A stretch of DNA of 9,938 nt from JBBQSN01 sp038213835 (GTDB taxonomy: Bacteria > Actinomycetota > Actinomycetes > Actinomycetales > CAWJMD01). The notes beneath the pieces are model-generated. The model worked only from the letters and a program-made list of their open reading frames with translations. It had not been told where the DNA came from and made no database searches. The stretch lies in contig JBBQSN010000130.1 of the NCBI GenBank assembly GCA_038213835.1, forward strand, positions 1-9,938, given 5' to 3'. Positions within the stretch are counted from its first letter, which is position 1, and each line of letters opens with the position of its first letter. Made by a program: the position numbers and the translations under genes. Positions 1-5,779 of the stretch are shown here, one piece after another.

Positions 1-135
1 CAGGACCTCGGTCACCTCGGTGTCGGACAGCGACCACACCGACGCCCCCAGGACCAGGTCCAGGCCCTGGGCGACCATGGCCAGACCGGCGCGGGCCGGG
101 TGCCCCGACCACAGCCCCACCAGCTCCGCCGCCAT
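1..135 (-). CDS. Probable DUF222/HNH endonuclease-family protein, N-terminus only (runs off left edge)
   Basis: Reading leftward from ATG at 135-133, 45 codons are open to the window edge. An in-frame TGA at 141-139, two codons upstream, means the protein cannot begin further upstream than this ATG. The fragment is hydrophobic and Ala/Leu/Val-rich and ends in SVWSLSDTEVTEVL, which resembles the 'LSDAEL' opening helix of actinobacterial DUF222 proteins. Those usually carry a C-terminal HNH nuclease domain and include the 13E12 repeat proteins of mycobacteria. The HNH domain would lie outside the window and cannot be checked. No good Shine-Dalgarno is present; GAGG sits only one base from the ATG. 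The family call is inference from a short motif. That this is a real coding start is more secure, given the well-behaved codons. Confidence 0.55.
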   Translation of the reverse strand, partial: MAAELVGLWSGHPARAGLAMVAQGLDLVLGASVWSLSDTEVTEVL

Positions 136-488
136 ACCTCAAGAGTAGAGACCACCACCGACAACCGCTGCCTCCCAACAGGTATCGGTGCACAACTGAC
201 CCAGCCTGTGGACAAGCGCGAAGCCAGAGGGCGCGGGGTGTCCCTTTGTTCAGGCTGGCGCGAAGGACGGCAGCGCCCGCCTCGGTGCTGGCGGGTCGCG
301 GTTCATCGCGCTGACCGCCCCCGATGGCCCCAACGGCCGCCTCGTCACCACGGTCACCGCCCTGCGGGGGTCGGCGCTGCTCCCAGAGGACACGGGTTCT
401 GGACGGCCTGGCCTGGCGGTCACGCCGGCACGGAGCAGATCGAGGGGCGACTCGGAGAGGAACTCGGCCTGGACTATCGTCCAGGCGC
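136..488. other. Intergenic / decayed spacer without a clear gene
   Basis: These 353 bases separate the leftward DUF222-like gene from the HAD remnant. The left part holds an exact Streptomyces-type DnaA box at 207-215. Most of the rest is open in one plus-strand frame from 200 to a TGA at 500-502 but lacks ATG. The middle of that frame, around 302-365, translates to a reasonably protein-like stretch (FIALTAPDGPNGRLVTTV). This may be a relic of a lost gene or simply a high-GC open frame; I recognise no family. No tRNA, terminator or insertion sequence end was seen. Confidence 0.45.
207..215 (-). promoter_or_regulatory. Single DnaA box (TTGTCCACA)
   Basis: The minus strand reads TTGTCCACA, an exact match to the DnaA-box consensus described for high-GC actinobacteria such as Streptomyces. 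A degenerate second copy, TTGTGCAC, lies ten or so bases away at about 189-196. This is not an origin: there is no cluster, AT-rich region or dnaA/dnaN neighbour. It lies about 70 bases upstream of the DUF222-like start, so it could be a DnaA titration site, a regulatory site or chance. Confidence 0.4.
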
Positions 489-1005
489 ATGAGTGCGTCT
501 GACGGCCCGCACGGGGACGCGGCGTTCGCTGGTGTCCTGCTCGACTGGCGTGGCACCCTCGTTGTCGCTCCGTCCTTCCCATGGTTGGCGAGGACGGCGC
601 TGCACCGCATGGGGCGGGATGCTTCGCCGTCCGCGGTGGAAGCGGTGCTGGGGCGTCTGGGCGCCGCTGACAGCAGCGCAGCCGAGTCGTCCTCCGTCGA
701 TGTCGACGCGGCAGTTCATCGGAGCGTCTACCTGTCATGGTTCGAACGCGCAGGTTTGGACGCCGACCTCGCCGTTCGAGCTCGGGGTCGCCAAACCCGA
801 CCCTGCGATCTTCACGAAAGCCCTGCAGCGGCTGGGCCTGGGCGCGGAGCAGGTGTTGATGGTCGGGGAACGAGGCACTCATGAGGGCGCCGCGGCGGAC
901 CTGGGCATCACCACCCTGCTCCTCCCGCCGCTGCGGGTAGCCGACGACGCGCGCCTGCACCACGTTCTGCATCTGGTACTGCCGGGCACGACGTCGATGC
1001 TGTAG
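489..1005 (+). pseudogene. HAD-family hydrolase pseudogene (internal deletion plus frameshift)
   Basis: Two halves of one HAD hydrolase lie in different frames. The first, from ATG 489 to about 773 (95 codons), contains the motif I segment LLDWRGTLV near its N-terminus and a helical cap region ending WFERAGLDADLA. The second, about 775 to the TAG at 1003-1005 (76 codons), resumes at FELGVAKPDPAIF (motif III lysine) and continues through MVGERGTHEGAAADLGITTLLLPPL (motif IV region). Intact relatives have roughly 60-80 more residues between these points, carrying the rest of the cap and the motif II Ser/Thr strand ('VVSD'-like). The gene has therefore lost an internal segment and shifted by one base at about 773-775. 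It cannot make an active enzyme. The usual motif IV GD is GE here, consistent with relaxed selection. Start choice is weak because no clear ribosome site is present. Confidence 0.75.
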
Positions 1006-1117
1006 CGAGCCATCAAGACCGTCGAGGAGTTCATCAGCGACCGTTTCCGAGACGGTGGCGGCTCTGTGACCTCCAGCGGTACGTGGCGTGGTTCTCGCAG
1101 TCCCATGTGGCACGGAC

Positions 1118-1133
1118 CACCGGCTGCCCGGTG
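1118..1133 (-). terminator. Candidate hairpin downstream of the ECF42 gene
   Basis: CACCGG and CCGGTG form a perfect 6-bp stem with a 4-base loop (CTGC), beginning about 37 bases beyond the stop codon of the sigma-factor gene. There is no run of T after it, so it would be an atypical terminator at best. It is the clearest hairpin in the short gap between the sigma gene and the HAD pseudogene. Confidence 0.3.
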
Positions 1134-1169
1134 CCGATGACCTTGCCGCGCGGGGCGGCAGATCAGGAA

Positions 1170-2453
1170 TCAACGGCCAGGCGTCGAGGTCGAGGTCAGG
1201 TCGAGGCTTGCGGGGTCGTCGCCGATCGCACAGTCCCCCAGCCGGGCGAGCAGGAAGCGCCGCTCGGCAGCGGTCGGTGCGAGCTCGGCCGCCCGCCGGT
1301 AGCAGTGGGCCGCCTGGCTGCCCCGGCCGAGTCGGCGCAGCAGGTCAGCACGGGTGGCGTGCAGCAGGTAGTACCCGTCGATCCGACCGCTCGCCGCGAT
1401 GGCGTCCACCCGGGCCAGCGCCGACGTCGGACCCTCGGCCATGCCGATCGCCACCGCGCGGTTGAGCTCCACGACGTCGGTGGGCATCACCCTGCTCAGC
1501 TGCGCGTACAACCCGGCGATCTGCGGCCAGTCGGTCGCGTCCGAGGTGGGGGCGGTGGCGTGGCACGCCGCGATGGCGGCCTGCAGCTGGAACGGGCCGG
1601 CCCGGCCACGGCGCAGCGCCCGTTCGCAGATCGCCGCGCCCTCGTCGATCATCGCCCTGTCCCAGCGAGAACGGTCCTGCTGCACCAAGGTCACGAGGTC
1701 ACCCGTCGGCTCGAGGCGCGCCGGCCGCCGGGCCTCGTGCAGCAGCAACAGGGCGAGCAGACCTTCCGCCTCGGGCTCGTCCGGAAGCAGCCCGGCGAGC
1801 ACCCGGGCCCAGCGGACGGCCTCGGCGCAGAGCACCGCTCGAGCGGGGTCGCCGTACCCCTGGTTGAACACAAGGTAGAGGACCTGCAGCACCGCCGGGA
1901 CTCGCTGCGGGAGGAGGTGCGGCGGCGGCACGCGGAACGGCACCGCCGCGTGCGCGATCCGCTGCTTGGCCCGGAACAGCCGTTGCTCCATGGTGCGCTC
2001 CGGGACGAGGAACGCCCGGGCGATCTCGGCCGTGCTCAGACCCGCCAGGCAGCGCAGGATCAGGGCCACCTGGCGGTCCAGCGCCAGGGCCGGGTGACAG
2101 CAGGTGAACATCAGCTCGAGGCGCTCGTCCGGTACGCTCCCCGCCGCCGCGGACGGCGCCGGCTCCCGCTCGGTCGCCGCCACCGTCCGCAGCTTCGTCG
2201 TCTCCGTCGCAGCGCGACGCATCCGGTCGACCGCCCGGTTGCGGGCCGTCGTGGTGAGCCAGGCCAACGGTCGGTCGGGCACACCGTCCGTCGGCCAGCG
2301 CTGCAGCGCCGCGGTGAACGCGTCCTGCGCGCAGTCCTCGGCCAGCTCCCAGTCGCCGCCGGTGAAGCGGATCATGCGCGCCAGGACCCGGCCCCAGCCG
2401 TCGGCGTGGACCGCCGCGACGAGGTCGAACGTCGTCCTGGGCACCGGCGTCAT
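1170..2453 (-). CDS. ECF42-group RNA polymerase sigma factor with C-terminal helical-repeat domain
   Basis: This is a 427-residue sigma70-family protein. Region 2 spans about residues 8-80 (GDWELAEDCAQDAFTAAL, then RPLAWLTTTARNRAVDRMRR). Region 4 spans about 108-165 (LALDRQVALILRCLAGLSTAEIARAFLVPERTMEQRLFRAKQ, quoted only as landmarks L124 to Q164). The conserved VFNQGY segment (195-200) opens a long C-terminal extension of about 230 residues with TPR-like helices, such as ARADLLRRLGRGSQAAHCYRRA near 367-388. This architecture, without a membrane anti-sigma gene nearby and with a DGPF/YCII gene directly upstream, defines the ECF42 group; there the C-terminal extension is known to be needed for activity. 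It starts at ATG 2453, 10 bases after the DGPF gene, with GAGGAG inside the end of that gene. Its signal is unknown. Confidence 0.93.
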   Translation of the reverse strand: MTPVPRTTFDLVAAVHADGWGRVLARMIRFTGGDWELAEDCAQDAFTAALQRWPTDGVPDRPLAWLTTTARNRAVDRMRRAATETTKLRTVAATEREPAPSAAAGSVPDERLELMFTCCHPALALDRQVALILRCLAGLSTAEIARAFLVPERTMEQRLFRAKQRIAHAAVPFRVPPPHLLPQRVPAVLQVLYLVFNQGYGDPARAVLCAEAVRWARVLAGLLPDEPEAEGLLALLLLHEARRPARLEPTGDLVTLVQQDRSRWDRAMIDEGAAICERALRRGRAGPFQLQAAIAACHATAPTSDATDWPQIAGLYAQLSRVMPTDVVELNRAVAIGMAEGPTSALARVDAIAASGRIDGYYLLHATRADLLRRLGRGSQAAHCYRRAAELAPTAAERRFLLARLGDCAIGDDPASLDLTSTSTPGR

Positions 2454-2463
2454 CCGGGTCGGC

Positions 2464-2805
2464 TCACTCCTCGTCGTCCGGCCAGAACGGCCGCAGCTCG
2501 ATCACGCCGGCCCACGCCATCGGGTGCTTCGACGCGACCTCGACGGCCTCGTCCAGGTCGGCGCACTCGAGGACGTCGAACCCGGCCATCAGGTCCTTGG
2601 TCTCCGCGTACGGGCCGTCGGTGAGGAGCACCGCGCGGTCCCGCACCCGCACGCTGGTGGCGTCGCTGCCCGGCCGGGTGCGGTTGCCCATCAGCCGGAT
2701 GCCGCGGGAGTCCATCTCATGTGCCCAGTCCTCGACGTCCGGGGCGCCGTCGTCCTGGCCGGGCACGTGGGCGGGGTCGATGCACACGAGCATGAGGTAC
2801 TTCAA
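2464..2805 (-). CDS. DGPF-domain (YCII-related) protein
   Basis: This 113-residue protein of the YCII/DGPF family is the usual neighbour of ECF42 sigma factors. It opens KYLMLVCIDPAH, carries the family signature as TDGPYAETKD (DGPY at residues 63-66, against the more common DGPF), and ends with the conserved GFDVLECADLDEAVEVA segment and IELRPF. I place the start at TTG 2805 because the family begins MKYLML, because GGGAG (2813-2817) lies 7 bases upstream, and because the only in-frame ATG (2910) would add a 35-residue Arg/His/Asp-rich extension with poor codon use. The TTG overlaps the stop of a short upstream ORF as TTGA. Members fold as ferredoxin-like barrels; their biochemical role with the sigma factor is unresolved. 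Confidence 0.88.
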   Translation of the reverse strand: MKYLMLVCIDPAHVPGQDDGAPDVEDWAHEMDSRGIRLMGNRTRPGSDATSVRVRDRAVLLTDGPYAETKDLMAGFDVLECADLDEAVEVASKHPMAWAGVIELRPFWPDDEE

Positions 2806-2879
2806 CGGAGTGCTCCCGTCGTCGAGTCGGTCTCGGTGTCGGCGGTGTTCGCCTCGGTCTTGGTGGTCATGGGCTGCAT
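2802..2879 (-). CDS. 25-codon upstream ORF coupled to the DGPF gene
   Basis: An ORF too short for ordinary gene calling begins ATGCAGCCCATG at 2879 and ends at TGA 2804-2802. It has a strong Shine-Dalgarno, AAGGAG at 2888-2893, 8 bases before the ATG. Its peptide is Thr-rich (8 of 25) and acidic, with no hydrophobic segment. Third positions are G or C in 22 of 25 codons, as in real genes here, and the exceptions lie at the end, where the codons overlap the GGGAG of the next gene. Its stop overlaps the TTG start of the DGPF gene as TTGA. I infer translational coupling. It could instead be a leader peptide, or the original N-terminus of the DGPF protein separated by a frame change. I know of no family for the peptide. 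Confidence 0.6.
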   Translation of the reverse strand: MQPMTTKTEANTADTETDSTTGALR

Positions 2880-2887
2880 CTACCTGT

Positions 2888-2893
2888 CTCCTT
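2888..2893 (-). promoter_or_regulatory. Strong ribosome binding site of the ECF42 unit (AAGGAG)
   Basis: AAGGAG on the minus strand lies 8 bases from ATG 2879 of the upstream ORF and 82 bases from the DGPF TTG. It therefore serves the short ORF, not the DGPF gene directly. It is the best Shine-Dalgarno in this transcription unit. Confidence 0.65.
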
Positions 2894-2913
2894 CGGGTCG
2901 TCGGTGCCACTGT

Positions 2914-2940
2914 GACGAACGTAGGAGGCGCTCCACGACA
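2914..2940 (-). promoter_or_regulatory. Candidate ECF42-type autoregulated promoter
   Basis: On the minus strand TGTCGT (2940-2935) is followed after exactly 17 bases by CGTC (2917-2914). From memory of work on the Streptomyces ECF42 protein, the target is TGTCGA at -35 and CG(A/T)C at -10, so this site has one mismatch. Transcription would start near 2907, giving a short leader before AAGGAG at 2893-2888. The placement immediately upstream of the unit fits autoregulation. This rests on a short motif in GC-rich DNA. Confidence 0.6.
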
Positions 2941-2988
2941 GATCCCATCGGGCAGTTCTCGACGAAACCAGGACGCCGTCAGCGGGTC

Positions 2989-3010
2989 GGACGTCGCCGG
3001 CGCTGCGTCC
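2989..3010 (-). terminator. Weak candidate hairpin after paaE
   Basis: GGACG and CGTCC at the ends of 2989-3010 can pair (5 bp plus a G-U and two inner pairs) directly after the paaE stop at 3014. No T-tract follows. It is the only hairpin I see between the paa operon and the ECF42 unit, and it may not terminate. Confidence 0.22.
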
Positions 3011-3013
3011 CGG

Positions 3014-4141
3014 TCAGGCGTCGAAGTCGAGCACGACCTTGGGTGTGGTGGGAACCGACTGGCAGGCCAGGACGTAGCCGGCCTCGAGCTCTGCGGGCTC
3101 GAGGGCGTAGTTGCGGGTCATGTCCACCTCGCCCTCGACCAGCTGGGCCCGGCACGTCCCGCACACGCCGCCCTTGCAGGCGAAGGGCGCGTCGGCGCGG
3201 ATCGCCAGCGTGGCGTCCAGCACCGATCCCTCCTCGGGCATCGGGAAGGTCGAGGACCGGCCGTCGAGCCGCACCGTCACCTCGCAGGCCGGCGCCTCGC
3301 CACCCTCGGTGCGCCGCGCGAGCCGCGGCTGCTCCCCGTCGACGTGGAACAGCTCGAGGTGGACGTCGTGCTTGTCGACGCCCTCGTCCAGCAGGGTCCG
3401 GTGCACCTGCTGCACCATCGCGAACGGCCCGCACAGGTACCAGTCGTCGACCGTCTCCGGCGGCACCAGCGTGCTGAGCAGCGTGCGCAGCTTGGCGTCG
3501 TCGATGCGTCCGTGCAGCAGGTCGGCGTCGTGCTGCTCGCGGGAGAGGATGTGCACGACCTGCAGCCGCGCCGGGTACCGGTCCTTGAGGTCGGCGATCT
3601 CCTCGGTGAACATCACCGAGCCGCTGACCCGGTTGCCGTAGACGAGGGTGGCCGAGCTGAGCGGCTCACCCTCGAGCACGGCGCCGAGGATCGACATGAT
3701 CGGCGTGATGCCGCTGCCGGCCGCCACCAGCACCACGTTCCGCACGCGCGCCGGGTCGATGTCGGTGCCGAACCGGCCGGCGGGCTCCATCACGTCCATC
3801 TCGTCGCCGACCCGCACCGACGACAGCGCGTGACCGGAGAACAGCCCACCCTCGAGCCGCTTCACCGCGATCCGCAGACGGCCCTGGGACGGCGGCGAGC
3901 AGATCGAGTAGCTGCGGCGGACATCCTCCCCGTCGACGCTGGTGATCAGGGTGAGGTGCTGGCCCGGGGTGAACGTGAAGCGGTCGCCCAGCTCGTCGGG
4001 AACGCCGAAGGTGATCACCACGGCGTCGTCGGTCAGCTGCTCGAGAGCGCTGACGGGCAGCCGGTGCGCCTGGCTGCGGGAGCGACCTGAGGCGACCTGG
4101 CCGTCGGTGCTCGTGGTGCCGTCAGTGACCTCGGCCGTCAC
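3014..4141 (-). CDS. paaE: Phenylacetyl-CoA epoxidase, reductase subunit PaaE
   Basis: This 375-residue protein carries electrons from NAD(P)H through FAD and a 2Fe-2S cluster to the PaaA diiron site. The FAD domain contains RRSYSI (75-80). The nucleotide domain contains AAGSGITPIMSI (140-151) and YLCGPFAMV (235-243). A C-terminal plant-type ferredoxin domain has cysteines at 322, 327, 330 and 360, spaced CX4CX2CX29C. Length is close to the family norm (about 356 in E. coli), with an N-terminal Ser/Thr-rich extension of some 20-25 residues of unclear value. The start is GTG 4141, overlapping the paaD stop as GTGA, with AAGG 7 bases upstream. It is the last gene of paaABCDE. Confidence 0.96.
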   Translation of the reverse strand: MTAEVTDGTTSTDGQVASGRSRSQAHRLPVSALEQLTDDAVVITFGVPDELGDRFTFTPGQHLTLITSVDGEDVRRSYSICSPPSQGRLRIAVKRLEGGLFSGHALSSVRVGDEMDVMEPAGRFGTDIDPARVRNVVLVAAGSGITPIMSILGAVLEGEPLSSATLVYGNRVSGSVMFTEEIADLKDRYPARLQVVHILSREQHDADLLHGRIDDAKLRTLLSTLVPPETVDDWYLCGPFAMVQQVHRTLLDEGVDKHDVHLELFHVDGEQPRLARRTEGGEAPACEVTVRLDGRSSTFPMPEEGSVLDATLAIRADAPFACKGGVCGTCRAQLVEGEVDMTRNYALEPAELEAGYVLACQSVPTTPKVVLDFDA

Positions 4142-4635
4142 CGGAGCACCTTGAAGTGGTCGAACGGCTCACGGCAGTCGTCGCACCGCCACAGCGCCTT
4201 GCACGCGGTGGAGCCGAACCGCGAGAGCTCGCTGGTGCGCGGGGACCCGCACTGCGGGCAACGGACCCCGAGCTGCACCAGGACGGGGCCCACCGGCCGC
4301 GTGCCAGAGGGTGGCGCGATGCCGTACTCCAGCAGCTTGCGACGACCGTCGTCGCTGATCCAGTCGGTGGTCCAGGCCGGTGCCAGCACCCTTCGAACCC
4401 GCACGTCGGTGAAACCTGCTGCCACGAGGGCGGCCTCGACATCGGTCTCGATCGCCTCGACGGCCGGGCAGCCGGAGTAGGTGGGCGTGAGGTCGACCTC
4501 GACCGCGCCGTCGTCGTCGACCCGCACGTCGCGCAGGATGCCGAGGTCGTCGATCGTCAGCACCGGCACCTCGGGGTCAAGCACAGTCGCGGCGACCTCT
4601 CGGGCCCGGGCGGAGCGTGTGGTGGTGGCGTTCAC
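4138..4635 (-). CDS. paaD: Phenylacetyl-CoA epoxidase maturation protein PaaD
   Basis: This 165-residue protein of the DUF59/MIP18 type is thought to help assemble or insert the Fe-S cluster of the epoxidase system. The N-terminal DUF59 domain includes DPEVPVLTIDDLGI (20-33) and the conserved PTYSGCPA with Cys56. The C-terminal half has a metal-binding cysteine set: CPQC (126, 129), C145 and CDDC (151, 154), within PaaD-type text ending EPFDHFKV. Length matches the family (about 165). It starts with GTG 4635, overlapping the paaC stop by GTGA. No convincing Shine-Dalgarno precedes it, so translation probably depends on coupling to paaC. Confidence 0.96.
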   Translation of the reverse strand: MNATTTRSARAREVAATVLDPEVPVLTIDDLGILRDVRVDDDGAVEVDLTPTYSGCPAVEAIETDVEAALVAAGFTDVRVRRVLAPAWTTDWISDDGRRKLLEYGIAPPSGTRPVGPVLVQLGVRCPQCGSPRTSELSRFGSTACKALWRCDDCREPFDHFKVLR

Positions 4636-5402
4636 CAGGACGCCCCGGGGTGAGAGCGGTGCAGGTGCTGCATCTCGGCGAGCAGGTAGCCCATCCGCAC
4701 GTCATGCACCCCGCGGCGGCCACCACCGACGGCCGGCACGACCTCGGGCAGGGAGAGGGTCGCGCACTCCAGCACCGACTCCCAGGACCGGCGGCAGCCG
4801 TCGTGGAGCGCCGAGACGTCAACGGCCGCACCGGACTCCAGCAGCTCGACCGGGATCCACGCGGTGTCGAACAGCTCGTCGGCGTACTTGCGCACCTCGT
4901 CGACCGCCGCCTGCATCCGGTGGTGGCTCTCGTCGGTGCCGTCGCCCAGCCGCAGCGTCCACTCGGTGGCGTGGTCGCGGTGGTAGTCGACCTCCTTGAC
5001 CGCCTTGGCCGCGACCGCCGCGAGCATGGGGTCGGTGGACGACGAGAGCGCCGAGTACAGCGCGTGCTGGTAGGTCGAGAACACCAGCATCCGGGCGATC
5101 GTGAACGCGAAGTCGCCGTTCTCGAGCTCGACCAGGTGGCAGGACAGGTAGTCACGCTCCTCGCGCAGGTACGCGAGGGCGTCCTCGTCGCGCCCCTGCC
5201 CCTCGACCTCGCCGGCGTAGGTGAGCAGCGAGCGGCCCTGGCCGAGGAGGTCGAGCCCGATGTTCGCGAGCGCCACGTCCTCCTCCAGCTGCGGTGCACG
5301 CGAGACCCACTCGCCGAACCGGTGCGAGAGCACGAGGGCGTCGTCGCCGAGCGCCAGCGCGTACCGCGCCAGTGCCGGCATCGTCGACGAAGCGGTCGTC
5401 AC
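4632..5402 (-). CDS. paaC: Phenylacetyl-CoA epoxidase, structural subunit PaaC
   Basis: This 256-residue ferritin-like helical protein pairs with PaaA in the epoxidase core and has no working diiron site of its own. Recognisable segments are LALGDDALVLSHRFGEWVSRAP (near 16-37), LANIGLDLLGQGRSLLTYAG (45-64), REERDYLSCHLVELENGDFAF (80-100), DYHRDHATEWTLRLGDGTDES (139-159) and the C-terminal GYLLAEMQHLHRSHPG. The open frame extends well upstream, but the family start and the GTGA overlap with paaB fix GTG 5402. Length agrees with E. coli PaaC (about 248). Only weak GAGG, 11 bases upstream, precedes the start, so coupling to paaB is likely. Confidence 0.95.
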   Translation of the reverse strand: MTTASSTMPALARYALALGDDALVLSHRFGEWVSRAPQLEEDVALANIGLDLLGQGRSLLTYAGEVEGQGRDEDALAYLREERDYLSCHLVELENGDFAFTIARMLVFSTYQHALYSALSSSTDPMLAAVAAKAVKEVDYHRDHATEWTLRLGDGTDESHHRMQAAVDEVRKYADELFDTAWIPVELLESGAAVDVSALHDGCRRSWESVLECATLSLPEVVPAVGGGRRGVHDVRMGYLLAEMQHLHRSHPGASW

Positions 5403-5779
5403 AGGTGCTGCACCTCGTCCGGGATGTCGTAGAAGGTGGGGTGCCGGTAGGCCTTGTCGGCCGCGGGGTCGAAGAAGGCGTCCTTCTCGTCCGGGCTCGA
5501 AGCCGTGACCTGGGCCGCGGGCACCACCCAGATCGAGACGCCCTCGGAACGACGGGTGTACAGGTCGCGGGCGTTGCGCAGCGCCATCGTGGCATCGGGC
5601 GCGTGCAGCGACCCGGCGTGGGTGTGCGACAACCCGCGCTTGCCGCGGACGAAGACCTCCCACAGCGGCCAGTCGCGGGTCCGGCGCGGCGCGTGCGTCG
5701 GGACGCCCTCGATCGGGACGGCGCCGTGCCCGCCCTCGGCGCGCACCTCGGGACGGTCCTGGTCGTCGGTCGGGGTCAC
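5399..5779 (-). CDS. paaB: Phenylacetyl-CoA epoxidase, bridging subunit PaaB
   Basis: This 126-residue protein is the small subunit that links PaaAC heterodimers in the epoxidase complex. The family core begins at WPLWEVFVRGKRGLSHTHAG (37-56) and continues LHAPDATMALRNARDLYTRR, SIWVV (82-86), FFDPAADKAYRHPTFY and IPDEVQHL. E. coli PaaB is about 95 residues, starting a few residues before the WPL motif, so this copy has an N-terminal extension of about 30 residues rich in charged residues and Gly/Pro. The start is GTG 5779, overlapping the paaA stop as GTGA, with AGGAGG (5787-5792) 7 bases upstream, the best ribosome site inside the operon. Confidence 0.95.
   Translation of the reverse strand: MTPTDDQDRPEVRAEGGHGAVPIEGVPTHAPRRTRDWPLWEVFVRGKRGLSHTHAGSLHAPDATMALRNARDLYTRRSEGVSIWVVPAAQVTASSPDEKDAFFDPAADKAYRHPTFYDIPDEVQHL

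Noticed and set aside
702..707. TGTCGA resembling an ECF42 -35 element
   Set aside because: It is within the HAD pseudogene with no downstream gene for such a promoter; a six-base match is common by chance.
1038..1057. Small ACCGT/ACGGT hairpin
   Set aside because: Only five base pairs with a seven-base loop in GC-rich sequence and no T-tract; not distinguishable from chance.
250..1173. A 307-codon open frame on the minus strand
   Set aside because: It runs antisense to both recognisable HAD fragments, is Arg/Pro-rich and shows no family motif, as expected of a shadow frame in GC-rich DNA.
1183..1208. Short GTCGAG direct repeats
   Set aside because: They encode the Asp/Leu/Ser/Thr-rich tail of the sigma factor and look like ordinary codon repetition.
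2806..2910. Extension of the DGPF protein to ATG 2910
   Set aside because: The added residues are Arg/His/Asp-rich with poor third-position bias and overlap the well-biased short ORF. The family begins at KYLML, and no ribosome site precedes that ATG.
1083..4090. Long plus-strand open frames of about 500 codons each opposite the sigma factor, DGPF and paaE genes
   Set aside because: Their products are low-complexity Arg/Gly/Pro/Ala strings, while the opposite strand encodes clear conserved domains.
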